Assembly: GCA_026014735.1 (NCBI GenBank)
Contig: JAOZHT010000001.1
Span: forward strand, 372,001 to 436,000
DNA from: Candidatus Bathyarchaeota archaeon
GTDB taxonomy: Archaea; Thermoproteota; Bathyarchaeia; Bathyarchaeales; Bathycorpusculaceae
Direction: 5' to 3'
DNA length: 64,000 nucleotides
Positions 16,500 to 25,941 of this stretch are shown here, piece by piece (position 1 is the stretch's first letter; every line of letters begins with the position of its first letter). The translations under genes were made by a program, and so were the position numbers. The notes under the pieces were generated by a model. That model ran no database searches. It was not told where the DNA came from and worked only from the letters and a program-made list of their open reading frames with translations.

Positions 16500-16751
16500 T
16501 TGTCAGAAAACACATCGGACGATTTAGTCGGTTCAGAAGGCAAGGTGGGAGAACCCAAGCATACAACGGGCCACAGCACAGCGGTTGCCAAGATGGGCGA
16601 GGGCGAGTTCATGTGCCCAGAATGCGGCAAAACATTCACTGTCCAAGACGCCGCGGAGAAGCACCTGCATCTAGTCCACATGAAGCATCTGCGCAGTGAA
16701 CACAACGAATTCCACGATAGAGACGTCGACACAATGCATGTTGAGGCGTAG
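16500..16751 (+). CDS. C2H2 zinc-finger mini-protein
   Basis: 83 residues from a TTG start. After an acidic, disordered N-terminus there is one classical finger, FMCPECGKTFTVQDAAEKH followed by LHLVH, with Cys-X2-Cys and His-X4-His ligands. A His-rich tail follows (MKHLRSEHNEFHDRD). Archaeal mini-proteins of this kind are usually DNA- or protein-binding regulators. Two more single-finger genes are in this window (28084-28314 and 42576-42740). Confidence 0.75.
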   Translation: MSENTSDDLVGSEGKVGEPKHTTGHSTAVAKMGEGEFMCPECGKTFTVQDAAEKHLHLVHMKHLRSEHNEFHDRDVDTMHVEA

Positions 16752-16865
16752 CCTAAAAATCGGCAGATTCTGCAGGTTCAAAAAAAGCAATTTATGGAAA
16801 AAAAGAGCCGTTCGGCAAATTTTTAATATTCCCCCTACCTCTTTTAGGCGAAAGAGCCGCTAACC

Positions 16866-17174
16866 ATGGGCAAAGACCGCTCGGAGAACAAACCATACGG
16901 CTTTGGCAACACCAACCGCCGCTTCCCCAACCCCAAACGCCAAAAAGCCAGCGTAGCCAAGGACCGATTCGCATTTGATCAAGCGTTGGCGGGGCATGAT
17001 TGCCGGAAGCTGGGGCGGGGCGGCGACTTTGTGGTGCAGCGGCGCGATTTCTTGGGTGAGAAGGAAGGGGACCCGACGGTGGTGGAGGTTAAGTCGGGCG
17101 GTTCGAGGTTGACGGAGGCGCAGATGCAGCGTAAGAGGCAGCTGAGGGGTCGCTACAGAATCGTTCGGTACTGA
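16866..17174 (+). CDS. Small PD-(D/E)XK-like nuclease domain protein
   Basis: 102 residues. The second half reads GRGGDFVVQRRDFL...TVVEVKSGGSRLTEAQ: an Asp on a strand, then the E-X-K motif (EVK) and a following Gln-bearing helix, as in restriction-endonuclease-like and Holliday-junction-resolvase-like folds. The N-terminal 45 residues are basic and may contact nucleic acid. A TATA-like TTTTTAATATT lies about 45 bp upstream. It could be a stand-alone nuclease or a partner of the DNA methyltransferase 0.7 kb upstream; the fold call rests on motifs only. Confidence 0.55.
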   Translation: MGKDRSENKPYGFGNTNRRFPNPKRQKASVAKDRFAFDQALAGHDCRKLGRGGDFVVQRRDFLGEKEGDPTVVEVKSGGSRLTEAQMQRKRQLRGRYRIVRY

Positions 17175-17756
17175 GCCGGCGGGGCAGTTGACTGGAAAAC
17201 TTTTGTTTTTTCATGCGTCTGCTGGAGGGATGTCGCTGTTGCTTTGCATATGCAGTCCCCCTGCGTTTCCTGCTCATCAGTTGCCTATCTATAAATAAGG
17301 GGGGTAATGTCTGCAGATGCGCTTAACGTTTATCAAATAAGCGTATGCAGCATTTTTTCTCGTACCCCATGCTTTTCGGCTGCTGTTTGCGCCCTAAACT
17401 GCCCTGTTTCCCCGCGTCATCTTGTTAACCCGCCGCTTTTAGGCTGCATTTTTGGTTTCAGAGGCTTATGCTTTCTCTTTTAGCCTTTTTGTCCCTGCAA
17501 CGCGGGCGCCGCTGGTTTTTTTCTACTGAGTGCTCAAGGAAAGTTTAGGCGCCCTTTGCTTCTCGCGCATTGTGAACGACAAGGTTTATTAGTTAGCTAC
17601 GCAGCTTCTGTTTGTGCTCTTGAAAAACTTTAGTGAACCCTTTTGTCCGTTGGATGATTCCAGCATCGGGGGAACTGCAAGGTTGAAAAATATGCCAAGT
17701 TACAAATCTCAATCACAATTATCAACTTATTTTAACTGCATGGGAGAAAAAAGAAA
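17175..17756 (+). other. Gene-free leader region upstream of rpoB
   Basis: The rpoH gene that normally precedes rpoB in archaea is not here. I find no convincing ORF; a Cys-rich 60-codon frame from 17312 has no recognisable features. The region contains one copy of the recurring TATAAATA-GGGGGG promoter module (17288-17304), which could start a long leader or an unannotated RNA, and several T tracts (for example near 17480 and 17515). Confidence 0.5.
17288..17304 (+). promoter_or_regulatory. TATAAATA-G6 promoter module
   Basis: TCTATAAATAAGGGGGG. An archaeal TATA box directly followed by a G run; related copies are at 35911-35939 (+), 42177-42198 (-) and 56091-56119 (-). Transcription would begin near 17315, with no obvious gene until rpoB. 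Confidence 0.5.
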
Positions 17757-20700
17757 TTGACAACTCTTCAGAAAATCCAAAAAGAAGACCTTCAATACCT
17801 CCTCAAAACGTTCTTTAACGAAAAAGGGCTCGTCCGCCAGCACCTCGACAGCTACAACGAATTCATCGACCATGGACTCCAAGAAGTCGTTGACGAAGTA
17901 GCTGAAATCCCCATTGAAGTGCCCGAGAACCCCTACAAGGTTAAACTCGGCCAAATCTGGGTCATCGACCCCCAGAGCCGCATCACCGGTCCCTACGCCA
18001 CCGAAGTAGATGGCACAAAACATGAAATTTACCCTATGGAAGCACGCCTCAGAAACTTGGCGTACTCCGCCCCCATCGCGCTGGAGATGACCCCCGTCAT
18101 CGATGGCCGCGAACAGGACACAGAGTTAGTCTTCATCGGCAACATCCCCGTTATGCTGAAGAGCAAACTTTGCTTCCTCAGTCAGCTTAGCCGCGAGGAA
18201 CTTATCGCTGCAGGCGAAGACCCCGATGACCCCGGAGGATACTTCGTGGTAAACGGCTCAGAACGCGTCATCGTCGCCATGGAAGACCTTGCACCTAACC
18301 GCGTCATCGTCGACATAGACGACAAAGGCACCAGCCCCGTTTTCCAAGCCAAAATCTTCTCCACCACCGTGGGCTTCCGCGCACGCATCGAACTTAAACT
18401 CAAATCAGACGACGCAATCTACGTCACCATGCCCGGTGTCCCCACCGAAATCCCCTTCGTCGTCATCATGCGCGCACTCTCCATGGAGAAAGACAAAGAC
18501 ATCGCCGAAGCCGTCTCGCTGGACAACGAGCTCCAAACCCAACTGGGCGCATCATTCGAAAAAGCCATCGGCGTAGACACACCCCAAGACGCCATCTTAT
18601 TCATCGGCAACCGCGTTGCCCACGGCCAAGTTGAAGAATACCGCCTCCAGAAAGCCGAAACCGCCTTGGATAAGAACTTCTTGCCTCACCTGGGCAGAAG
18701 CGACAAGAACCGCAAAGAAAAAGCCATCTTCCTAGGCGAAATGGCATACCGCGTCATCCAACTTAAAACGGGCAGACGCCAACCAGACGACAAAGACCAC
18801 TTCAAAAACAAACGTCTCCGACTCGGCGGCCCACTCCTAGCTGACTTGTTCCGCGTATCCTTCCGCAACCTCACACGCGACATCAAATACCAGCTTGAAC
18901 GCATCGGCGTTAAAGGCCCCATCATCACTGTCTCCGCCGCAGTGCGCCCCGGCATCATCACAGAACGTTTCCAGCATGCGCTGGCAACGGGCAACTGGGG
19001 CAGAGGCAGAGTCGGCATCACCCAGCTTCTGGACCGAACCAACTACATCTCCACCTTAAGCCACCTTAGGCGTCTTCAGTCGCCGCTGAGCAGAAGCCAA
19101 CCTAACTTCGAAGCCAGAGACTTACACCCCACCCACTGGGGACGCTTATGCCCCAACGAGACCCCTGAAGGCTCAAACTGTGGCCTCGTAAAGAACCTCG
19201 CCTTATCCGCATCCATCGCCGTCGGCGTTAACCCCGACCGCATCCGCCAGCTACTCTTCGAAATGGGCACTGTCCCAGCATACGAAGCCTCAAACGAGCT
19301 GCGCATAAACGGCGCCAAAGTCTTCGTTGATGGCAACATCATCGGCTACTGCAACAATGCAGCGGCGATGGTGGCTTCTTTCCGCCAGAAACGCCGCTTA
19401 GGCGAAGTCTCAACGGAAGTCAACGTCACCTACTTCTCGAAGCAGCAAACCGAAACCGAGGAAGTCCATGCTAACTGCGACGAAGGCAGAGTCCGCCGCC
19501 CACTCATCATCGTGGAAAACGGGATGCCTAAGCTGCAGAGCAAACACTTCGAAAAAATCGGTTTGGGCGAATGGACATGGGACGACGTCGTCAAAAACGG
19601 CTTAGTCGAATACCTCGACGCTGAGGAAGAAGAAAATGCCTACATAGCCCTCGACTACGAAGCCGTCACACCCGAAACCACCCACTCAGAAATCGCCACC
19701 TTCACCATCCTTGGCATCTGCGCCTCCACCATCCCCTACCCTGAACATAACCAGTCGCCCCGCAACTCATACCAAGCCGCCATGGCAAAGCAGGCGCTGG
19801 GCGTCTACGGCACAAACTTCCATCACCGCGTCGACAGCCGCAGCCACATCCTCCACTACCCCCAGGTGCCGCTGGTGCAAACCGAAAACATGGATGTGAT
19901 GGGCTACAAGCAGCGCCCCACAGGCCAGAACTGCGTTGTTGCAGTGCTCAGCTTCGAGGGCTACAACATGGAAGACGCCATCATATTCAACAAAGCATCA
20001 ATAGAACGCGGATTGGCACGCAGCACCTTCTACCGCATCTACGAAGCCGAATGCCGCCAGTACCTGGGTGGCTTAAAGGACCAGTTCAGAATTCCCGAGC
20101 CGGGAACCCGCGGCTACAGAGGCGAACAATACTACCGCCTGCTGGAACCCGACGGAATCATCGGACTCGAATCACAAGTTGTCGGCGGAGACGTGCTTAT
20201 CGGAAGAATCAGCCCGCCAAGGTTCCTTGAGGAATACAAGGAATTCGAAGTTAAAGGCCCCAGCATGCGCGACACCTCCGTGGACATGCGTCCCAGCGAA
20301 ACAGGCATCGTCGACGGCATCTTCATCACCGAAAGCGGCGAAGGCAGCCAACTCGTCAAAGTCCGCGTACGCGACCAACGCATCCCTGAACTCGGCGACA
20401 AATTCGCCAGCCGCCACGGCCAGAAAGGCGTCATCGGACTCATCGTGCCACAGGAAGATTTACCCTTCACCGAAGACGGCATGGTCCCCGACCTCATCAT
20501 TAACCCGCACGCTATCCCCAGCCGTATGACCATCGGACAATTCATCGAATCCTTAGCCGGAAAAGCAGCCGCAGCCCGAGGCAAACCAGGCGACGGCACA
20601 CCCTTCGCTAACGAAGGCCCCGACGAAGTACGCAAAAACCTCACCAAACTCGGCTTCAGCCACACAGGCAGCGAAGTCTTCTACAACGGCACCAGCGGCG

Positions 20701-21131
20701 AAAAATTCGTCGCCGACGTCTTCGTGGGCATAGTTTACTACCAGAAACTCCACCATATGGTCGCTGACAAAATCCACGCTCGCGCCCGAGGTCAAGTGCA
20801 GATGCTTACACGGCAGCCAACTGAAGGTCGCGCTCGCGGTGGCGGTCTGAGATTCGGAGAAATGGAGCGAGACTGCCTCATCGGCCACGGCGCCGCTATG
20901 CTGCTGCGTGACAGGCTGCTGGAGGAATCCGACAAGTACACGCTCTACATCTGCGAGAACTGCGGACAAATCGCCTACTTTGACATGAAGCAGAGGCGTT
21001 ATGTCTGCAAGATCTGCGATGAGAAAGCAAAAATCGCCCCAGTTATCGTGTCATACGCTTTCAAGCTTCTTCTGCAGGAGCTTCAGAGCCTATGTATCAC
21101 ACCTAAACTAAGACTTAAGGAGAAGGCATAA
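17757..21131 (+). CDS. rpoB: DNA-directed RNA polymerase subunit B
   Basis: 1124 residues, a complete unsplit B subunit (some archaea have B' and B''). Start is TTG with a GGGAG ribosome-binding site. Seen in order: the protrusion/lobe region, TPEGSNCGLVKNLAL near residue 470, the conserved catalytic-side segment GDKFASRHGQKGVIGL near 880, the HARARGQVQMLTRQPTEGRA stretch near 1005-1025 with EMERDCLIGHGA following, and a C-terminal zinc site (CENCGQIAYF, CKICDEKA). It is the second largest subunit and forms the active-site wall. It is followed after one base by rpoA. Confidence 0.98.
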   Translation: MTTLQKIQKEDLQYLLKTFFNEKGLVRQHLDSYNEFIDHGLQEVVDEVAEIPIEVPENPYKVKLGQIWVIDPQSRITGPYATEVDGTKHEIYPMEARLRNLAYSAPIALEMTPVIDGREQDTELVFIGNIPVMLKSKLCFLSQLSREELIAAGEDPDDPGGYFVVNGSERVIVAMEDLAPNRVIVDIDDKGTSPVFQAKIFSTTVGFRARIELKLKSDDAIYVTMPGVPTEIPFVVIMRALSMEKDKDIAEAVSLDNELQTQLGASFEKAIGVDTPQDAILFIGNRVAHGQVEEYRLQKAETALDKNFLPHLGRSDKNRKEKAIFLGEMAYRVIQLKTGRRQPDDKDHFKNKRLRLGGPLLADLFRVSFRNLTRDIKYQLERIGVKGPIITVSAAVRPGIITERFQHALATGNWGRGRVGITQLLDRTNYISTLSHLRRLQSPLSRSQPNFEARDLHPTHWGRLCPNETPEGSNCGLVKNLALSASIAVGVNPDRIRQLLFEMGTVPAYEASNELRINGAKVFVDGNIIGYCNNAAAMVASFRQKRRLGEVSTEVNVTYFSKQQTETEEVHANCDEGRVRRPLIIVENGMPKLQSKHFEKIGLGEWTWDDVVKNGLVEYLDAEEEENAYIALDYEAVTPETTHSEIATFTILGICASTIPYPEHNQSPRNSYQAAMAKQALGVYGTNFHHRVDSRSHILHYPQVPLVQTENMDVMGYKQRPTGQNCVVAVLSFEGYNMEDAIIFNKASIERGLARSTFYRIYEAECRQYLGGLKDQFRIPEPGTRGYRGEQYYRLLEPDGIIGLESQVVGGDVLIGRISPPRFLEEYKEFEVKGPSMRDTSVDMRPSETGIVDGIFITESGEGSQLVKVRVRDQRIPELGDKFASRHGQKGVIGLIVPQEDLPFTEDGMVPDLIINPHAIPSRMTIGQFIESLAGKAAAARGKPGDGTPFANEGPDEVRKNLTKLGFSHTGSEVFYNGTSGEKFVADVFVGIVYYQKLHHMVADKIHARARGQVQMLTRQPTEGRARGGGLRFGEMERDCLIGHGAAMLLRDRLLEESDKYTLYICENCGQIAYFDMKQRRYVCKICDEKAKIAPVIVSYAFKLLLQELQSLCITPKLRLKEKA

Positions 21132-21132
21132 G

Positions 21133-24100
21133 ATGGCATCGGAAGAATTAATCCATAAAGTAGTAGATGAAATCTCATTCGGACTCATCTCACCAAAAGA
21201 TCTGCGTAAACAATCCGTCGTGGAAGTGCAAACCCCCGATACATACGACGAAGACGGCGCCCCCATCACCGCTGGCCTCATGGATGGACGATTAGGCACT
21301 CTTGAGCCGCGTCAACGCTGCAAAACCTGCGGCAACACCGCCATCAGATGCCCCGGACACTTCGGACACATCGAACTCGCCGTTCCCATCGTACACATTG
21401 AATTCACCAAAATCATCTTTGACATGCTTAAATCCACCTGCCGCACCTGCGGACGAATCCTGCTCAGCGAAGACGCAGCTAAAAAGGCTCGCCAGCGCAT
21501 TGAACGCTTCAATGAACTTTTGGGCAACATACCTGACGAAGTCTACAAGGAAATTATGACTGACATCAAAGCTAAACAGTGCCCCTACTGCGCTGCGCCC
21601 CAATTCAAAATCACCTTCGAGAAGCCAACTAAATTCATCGAGCAAACCGAAGCAGGCTCTGAGCCGCTTACCCCCAGCATGATCCGTGAAAGGCTCGAGC
21701 GTATCTCAGATGAGGACCTTGAAGTTTTAGGTTTCAACCCCAAAGTCGCCCGCCCCGAATGGATGGTTCTTCAGGTGCTGCCTGTGCCGCCAGTTTATGT
21801 GCGTCCATCCATCACATTGGAATCCGGCATCCGCAGCGAAGACGACTTAACCCACAAACTCGTGGACATCATCCGCATTAACCAGCGCCTCAAAGAAAAC
21901 ATGGAGGCAGGCGCCCCCACACTCATCATCCAAGACCTCAGCGAACTGCTGCAGTACCACGTTACCACCTACTTTAACAACGAAGCCTCCGGTATTCCGC
22001 CGGCACGCCACCGCAGCGGGCGCGCACTCAAAACCCTCAGCCAGCGTCTGAAGGGCAAAGAGGGCAGGTTCCGAAGCAACCTCAGCGGCAAACGCGTTGA
22101 CTTCTCCGCACGCACCGTCATCTCGCCCGACCCTAACCTTGACATTAACGAAGTCGGTGTCCCCCGCGACGTCGCCATGCGCCTCAGCGTTCCAGAGAAA
22201 GTTACTGCCTGGAACATCGAGGAGATGAAGCGGCTTGTGGTAAACGGGCCCGAACAGTACCCTGGCGCACTCTACATCATCCGCCCAGACGGCAAACGCA
22301 TCCGCCTCGAATTCGTCGTGGACCGCACAAAAATCGCGGAAGCAGTAGAATTGGGCTTTGTGGTTGAACGCCACCTCAAAAACGGCGACATAGCAATCTT
22401 TAACCGGCAGCCCTCGCTTCACCGCATGTCCATCATGGCTCACTACGTCAGAGTTTTGCCCTACAAGACTTTCCGTATGCACCTCTGTGTCTGCCCACCC
22501 TACAACGCAGACTTCGACGGCGACGAAATGAACCTCCACGTGCCCCAAAGTGAAGAAGCCCGAACAGAATCGCTTCTGCTTATGCAGGTGCAGGACCAAA
22601 TTCTCTCGCCCAGATTCGGCGGACCCATCATCGGCGCCATCAGAGACTTCATCACAAGCGCCTATTACTTCACCAAACGAGGCAACTACCTGACCCGCGG
22701 CCAAGTTGACCGTATCTTAACCACCACTAACTTCACCGGCGATTTACCTGAGCCTGAAATCAAAGAGCCAGTTCCCCTCTGGTCAGGCAAACAAATCTTC
22801 AGCCTCTTCCTACCCAAAACACTAAACTACATCCTGAAAGCCAACATCTGTCAAGGCTGCACTAAATGCGAAGAAGAACTCTGCAAATTCGATGCCTACG
22901 TGGTCGTCAGAAACGGGCAACTCGTCAGCGGCATCATCGACCGCCGAAGCATCGGCTCTGAACAATCTGAAAGTTTGCTTCACAGAATCATCAAAGACTA
23001 CGGCACACAGGCAGGCCGAGAATTCCTCAACAACATCACCCACATGCTTAAAACCTTCATTTCGCTACGCGGCTTCAGCTACACCTACGAGCAACTGGTA
23101 CTTTCGCCCCGCGCCCGCAGCCGAATGGCAAAAACTATGGAGCGCACCCAAAAGAAAATCGACGAACACATCGTTAACTTCCAAAACGGCACTCTTCCGC
23201 GTCTTCCTGGCCAAACCATGGAGGAATCTTTCGAAATCTATGTCATGCATGAGTTATCGATTGCCCGAGACGAATCAGGCAAGATTGCAGACGACGACTT
23301 CACGCTGGAGAACGCGGGCATCGTTATGACCCGAACCGGCGCGAGAGGCAGCAGCCTCAACATCGGCCAGATGGCGGCTTGTGTCGGTCAACAGTCAGTC
23401 CGAGGCAAACGTATCCTGAGAGGCTACGCGAACCGTGCGTTGCCCCACTTTAAACCCAACGATCCCCTGCCACGGGCCAGAGGCTTTGTCTACAACAGTT
23501 ACCAGACGGGTCTGGATGCAATCGAGTTCTTCTTCCACGCTATGGGTGGCAGAGAAGGTCTCGTCGACACAGCCGTCCGCACCCAGCAGAGCGGTTACAT
23601 GCAGCGCCGCCTCATCAACGCACTCGAGCACATCAGATTAGAATACGACTCAACAGTCCGCGACAGCGCCGGCGACATCATCCAGTTCCGCTACGGCGAA
23701 GACGGCGTGGACCCAGCAAAAAGCGACCACGGCAAAGCAGTCAACGTCAGCCGACTCATCGACCAGGTCCGTCTTGGCGAAGAGAAAGGCGCTGAACCAG
23801 CCTCCACAGACTTCATCAAGAAGCAGCTTAAAAGCGTCGAGGAACAGATCACCCCGATTCTTCTAGCACAGCTTAAACAGAACTTCAACAAAACCAAACT
23901 CAGCGAGAAAGCAGTGGAGAAAGCCGTCACCATAACCGCCCAGCAGTACAAACGTGCCTTGATGGAGCCAGGCGAAGCAGTCGGCATAGTCGCAGCGCAG
24001 TCAATCGGGGAACCCGGTACACAGATGACTCTTAGAACCTTCCACTATGCAGGTGTCAAAGAACAAAACGTCACCTTAGGCTTGCCGCGGCTCATCGAAA

Positions 24101-24969
24101 TCGTGGATGCACGCAGAATCCCATCTACCCCCATTCAGACCATCTATCTGATGGGTGAACACGGCAAGAGCAAAGAAGCCGCAGTTGAAGTTGCACGCCA
24201 CATCATCTACACATCCGTCGAGAACCTGGCTTCAGCTATCTATGAGGACCCTGTACGCGAGGAAATCATCATTGAACTTAACAAGCAGATGATGGCTGAC
24301 CGCAACATCACCATGGAAGAACTCCAGAATCGGCTTGAGCTGCAGAACGCCACCGTCACAGTCACCGACACCACCGTGGAAATCAAGCCCAAGAAGGCTG
24401 AGCAGATAAAACGTATGCTGACAAAGATCCCCGGATTCCAAGTTAAAGGTGTGCCAGACATTAAACGTGTCCTAGTCACTGAGGAAAGCGGCGAATGGGT
24501 CATCCGAACCGACGGCTCCAACCTTGCAAAGGTGCTGGAGGTCGAAGGAGTCGACACCTCACGCACAACCACCAACAACATCCACGAAATCGCCAAGACA
24601 TTGGGCGTTGAAGCCTCACGTAACGCATTAGTCCACGAAGCCAAGGGTGTCCTGGAAGACCAGGGCCTTGACGTTGACGTCCGCCACGTTATGCTCGTTG
24701 CAGACATGATGACTACCACTGGAGATGTGCAGCAGATCGGTCGCCATGGCATCAGCGGCAAAAAAGCCAGTGTGCTCGCGCGCGCCGCATTCGAAATTAC
24801 CGTTCCTAACATCGTTGAAGCCGCCGTGAAAGGTGAAAGTGATCCTTTGGCTGGCGTGACAGAAAACGTTATAGTTGGGCAATCCATACCAATCGGGACG
24901 GGCTTAGTTGAACTGTACATGTCAACGTTTGAGCGTCAAAGTAAAGATGGAGGAAAAACAGAAGCATGA
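21133..24969 (+). CDS. rpoA: DNA-directed RNA polymerase subunit A, fused A'-A''
   Basis: 1278 residues containing both halves that are separate genes (A1 and A2) in many archaea. The N-terminus has the clamp zinc motifs CKTCGNTAIRCPGHFGH and CRTCG...CPYC. The catalytic loop NADFDGDEMN, which binds the active-site magnesium, is at about residue 458. The A'' part begins near residue 920 (ALMEPGEAVGIVAAQSIGEP) and includes the trigger-loop region GTQMTLRTFHYAG and the C-terminal KASVLARAAFEIT. The last codons overlap the L30e start by 4 bp. Fused A subunits are known in Thaumarchaeota-like and Korarchaeota-like lineages. Confidence 0.98.
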   Translation: MASEELIHKVVDEISFGLISPKDLRKQSVVEVQTPDTYDEDGAPITAGLMDGRLGTLEPRQRCKTCGNTAIRCPGHFGHIELAVPIVHIEFTKIIFDMLKSTCRTCGRILLSEDAAKKARQRIERFNELLGNIPDEVYKEIMTDIKAKQCPYCAAPQFKITFEKPTKFIEQTEAGSEPLTPSMIRERLERISDEDLEVLGFNPKVARPEWMVLQVLPVPPVYVRPSITLESGIRSEDDLTHKLVDIIRINQRLKENMEAGAPTLIIQDLSELLQYHVTTYFNNEASGIPPARHRSGRALKTLSQRLKGKEGRFRSNLSGKRVDFSARTVISPDPNLDINEVGVPRDVAMRLSVPEKVTAWNIEEMKRLVVNGPEQYPGALYIIRPDGKRIRLEFVVDRTKIAEAVELGFVVERHLKNGDIAIFNRQPSLHRMSIMAHYVRVLPYKTFRMHLCVCPPYNADFDGDEMNLHVPQSEEARTESLLLMQVQDQILSPRFGGPIIGAIRDFITSAYYFTKRGNYLTRGQVDRILTTTNFTGDLPEPEIKEPVPLWSGKQIFSLFLPKTLNYILKANICQGCTKCEEELCKFDAYVVVRNGQLVSGIIDRRSIGSEQSESLLHRIIKDYGTQAGREFLNNITHMLKTFISLRGFSYTYEQLVLSPRARSRMAKTMERTQKKIDEHIVNFQNGTLPRLPGQTMEESFEIYVMHELSIARDESGKIADDDFTLENAGIVMTRTGARGSSLNIGQMAACVGQQSVRGKRILRGYANRALPHFKPNDPLPRARGFVYNSYQTGLDAIEFFFHAMGGREGLVDTAVRTQQSGYMQRRLINALEHIRLEYDSTVRDSAGDIIQFRYGEDGVDPAKSDHGKAVNVSRLIDQVRLGEEKGAEPASTDFIKKQLKSVEEQITPILLAQLKQNFNKTKLSEKAVEKAVTITAQQYKRALMEPGEAVGIVAAQSIGEPGTQMTLRTFHYAGVKEQNVTLGLPRLIEIVDARRIPSTPIQTIYLMGEHGKSKEAAVEVARHIIYTSVENLASAIYEDPVREEIIIELNKQMMADRNITMEELQNRLELQNATVTVTDTTVEIKPKKAEQIKRMLTKIPGFQVKGVPDIKRVLVTEESGEWVIRTDGSNLAKVLEVEGVDTSRTTTNNIHEIAKTLGVEASRNALVHEAKGVLEDQGLDVDVRHVMLVADMMTTTGDVQQIGRHGISGKKASVLARAAFEITVPNIVEAAVKGESDPLAGVTENVIVGQSIPIGTGLVELYMSTFERQSKDGGKTEA

Positions 24970-25268
24970 TAGACATAGATAAAGCGTTAGCGTCCGCAGT
25001 TAAAACAGGTAAGGTATCCTTCGGAGCCAACACCGCCCTGCAAAACGCCAAAACCGGCAAAGCTAAGATGATTGTTTTAGCCGCAAACTGCCCAAAAGAC
25101 ATAAAAGAACAGATAGAATACTATGGAGAAATCTCGAAGGTTCCCGTTGTAACCTACAAGGGCAGTTCGATGGATTTGGCTGAAGTCTGCAAGAAGCTAT
25201 TCATAATCTCTGCGATGAGCATACGCGAAACCGGGGACTCAGATATTCTCAAAGTAATCGAACAGTAA
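24966..25268 (+). CDS. rpl30e: Ribosomal protein L30e
   Basis: 100 residues with the L7Ae/L30e RNA-binding fold: KTGKVSFGANTALQNAKTGK, AKMIVLAANCPKD, and the C-terminal strand VPVVTYKGSSMDLAEVCKK. It overlaps the rpoA stop (ATGA), the standard archaeal gene order rpoA-rpl30e-nusA, so it is translated from the polymerase operon. Confidence 0.96.
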   Translation: MIDIDKALASAVKTGKVSFGANTALQNAKTGKAKMIVLAANCPKDIKEQIEYYGEISKVPVVTYKGSSMDLAEVCKKLFIISAMSIRETGDSDILKVIEQ

Positions 25269-25290
25269 TATAAATAATGGAGGAAAAAAA

Positions 25291-25728
25291 CTGACAACTG
25301 GCATAAAGATCACCTGCGACGAAATGCGCTACATAGCTCTCTTTGAAAGCATCAGCGGCGCCAGCGTGAAAGACTGCATCATCGACGAAGAACAGGAACG
25401 CGCCATCTTCATCGTTAACCAAGGCCAAGTGGGCGTCGCCATCGGCAAAGGCGGACGCAACATCCACACCCTGGAACGCATGACCGGCAAAAAACACGAA
25501 ATCATCGAGTACAGCGAAGACCCCGTTACATTCATGAAGAATGCCCTTAAACCCGCAGCAGTCCGCGAAATCCGCGTAACCGAACGCACCGACGGCAAAA
25601 AGATGGCAGTCATCACAGTTAACCCTAAAGATAAGGGCGTCGCGATAGGTAAAAACGGCAAGAACGCTGAACGTTTGCGCTTTTTGGCAAAACGGTACTT
25701 TGACATCCAGAACGTAAGCATCACCTAA
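25291..25728 (+). CDS. nusA: Archaeal NusA (two KH domains), CTG start
   Basis: 145 residues. A strong GGAGG (25279-25283) lies 7 nt upstream of a CTG at 25291 that opens the frame LTTGIKITCDEMRY; the first ATG (25324) is within the conserved N-terminal helix, so the CTG fits the family better. Two KH RNA-binding motifs are visible, VGVAIGKGGRNIHTLE and KGVAIGKNGKNAERLR. The protein lacks the N-terminal polymerase-binding and S1 domains of bacterial NusA, as usual in archaea. It closes the operon; rpsL and rpsG, normally next, are absent. Confidence 0.93.
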   Translation: MTTGIKITCDEMRYIALFESISGASVKDCIIDEEQERAIFIVNQGQVGVAIGKGGRNIHTLERMTGKKHEIIEYSEDPVTFMKNALKPAAVREIRVTERTDGKKMAVITVNPKDKGVAIGKNGKNAERLRFLAKRYFDIQNVSIT

Positions 25729-25851
25729 GCTCAGACCGCAAAATCGGCTGGCTAGGCGATGAAACGCTGCTGGCTACCTTGGGTATTGTTAAACCTAAAT
25801 GGCATGGCTGGTGCACTTCTTTCGCTTAGTCTATAGGGTGGGTTCTGTTTA

Positions 25852-25891
25852 GTCCAGAAATGTTGACTAAGTTTTGTCTATAAATCTTGAC
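25852..25891 (+). promoter_or_regulatory. Tandem palindromic operator upstream of the PQQ-propeller gene
   Basis: GTCCAGAAATGTTGAC (25852-25867) and GTCTATAAATCTTGAC (25876-25891), start-to-start 24 bp, exactly the spacing seen at 14312-14351. The second is followed by AAGAAACC. The gene starts 50 bp downstream. Confidence 0.7.
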
Positions 25892-25941
25892 AAGAAACCT
25901 TTTATCTAAAACGCTGATTCAGCGGCTAGTGGTGATAACCC

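Noticed and set aside
21847-22704. 285-codon minus-strand frame opposite rpoA
   Set aside because: Antisense to the RNA polymerase catalytic region; a shadow produced by biased codon use.
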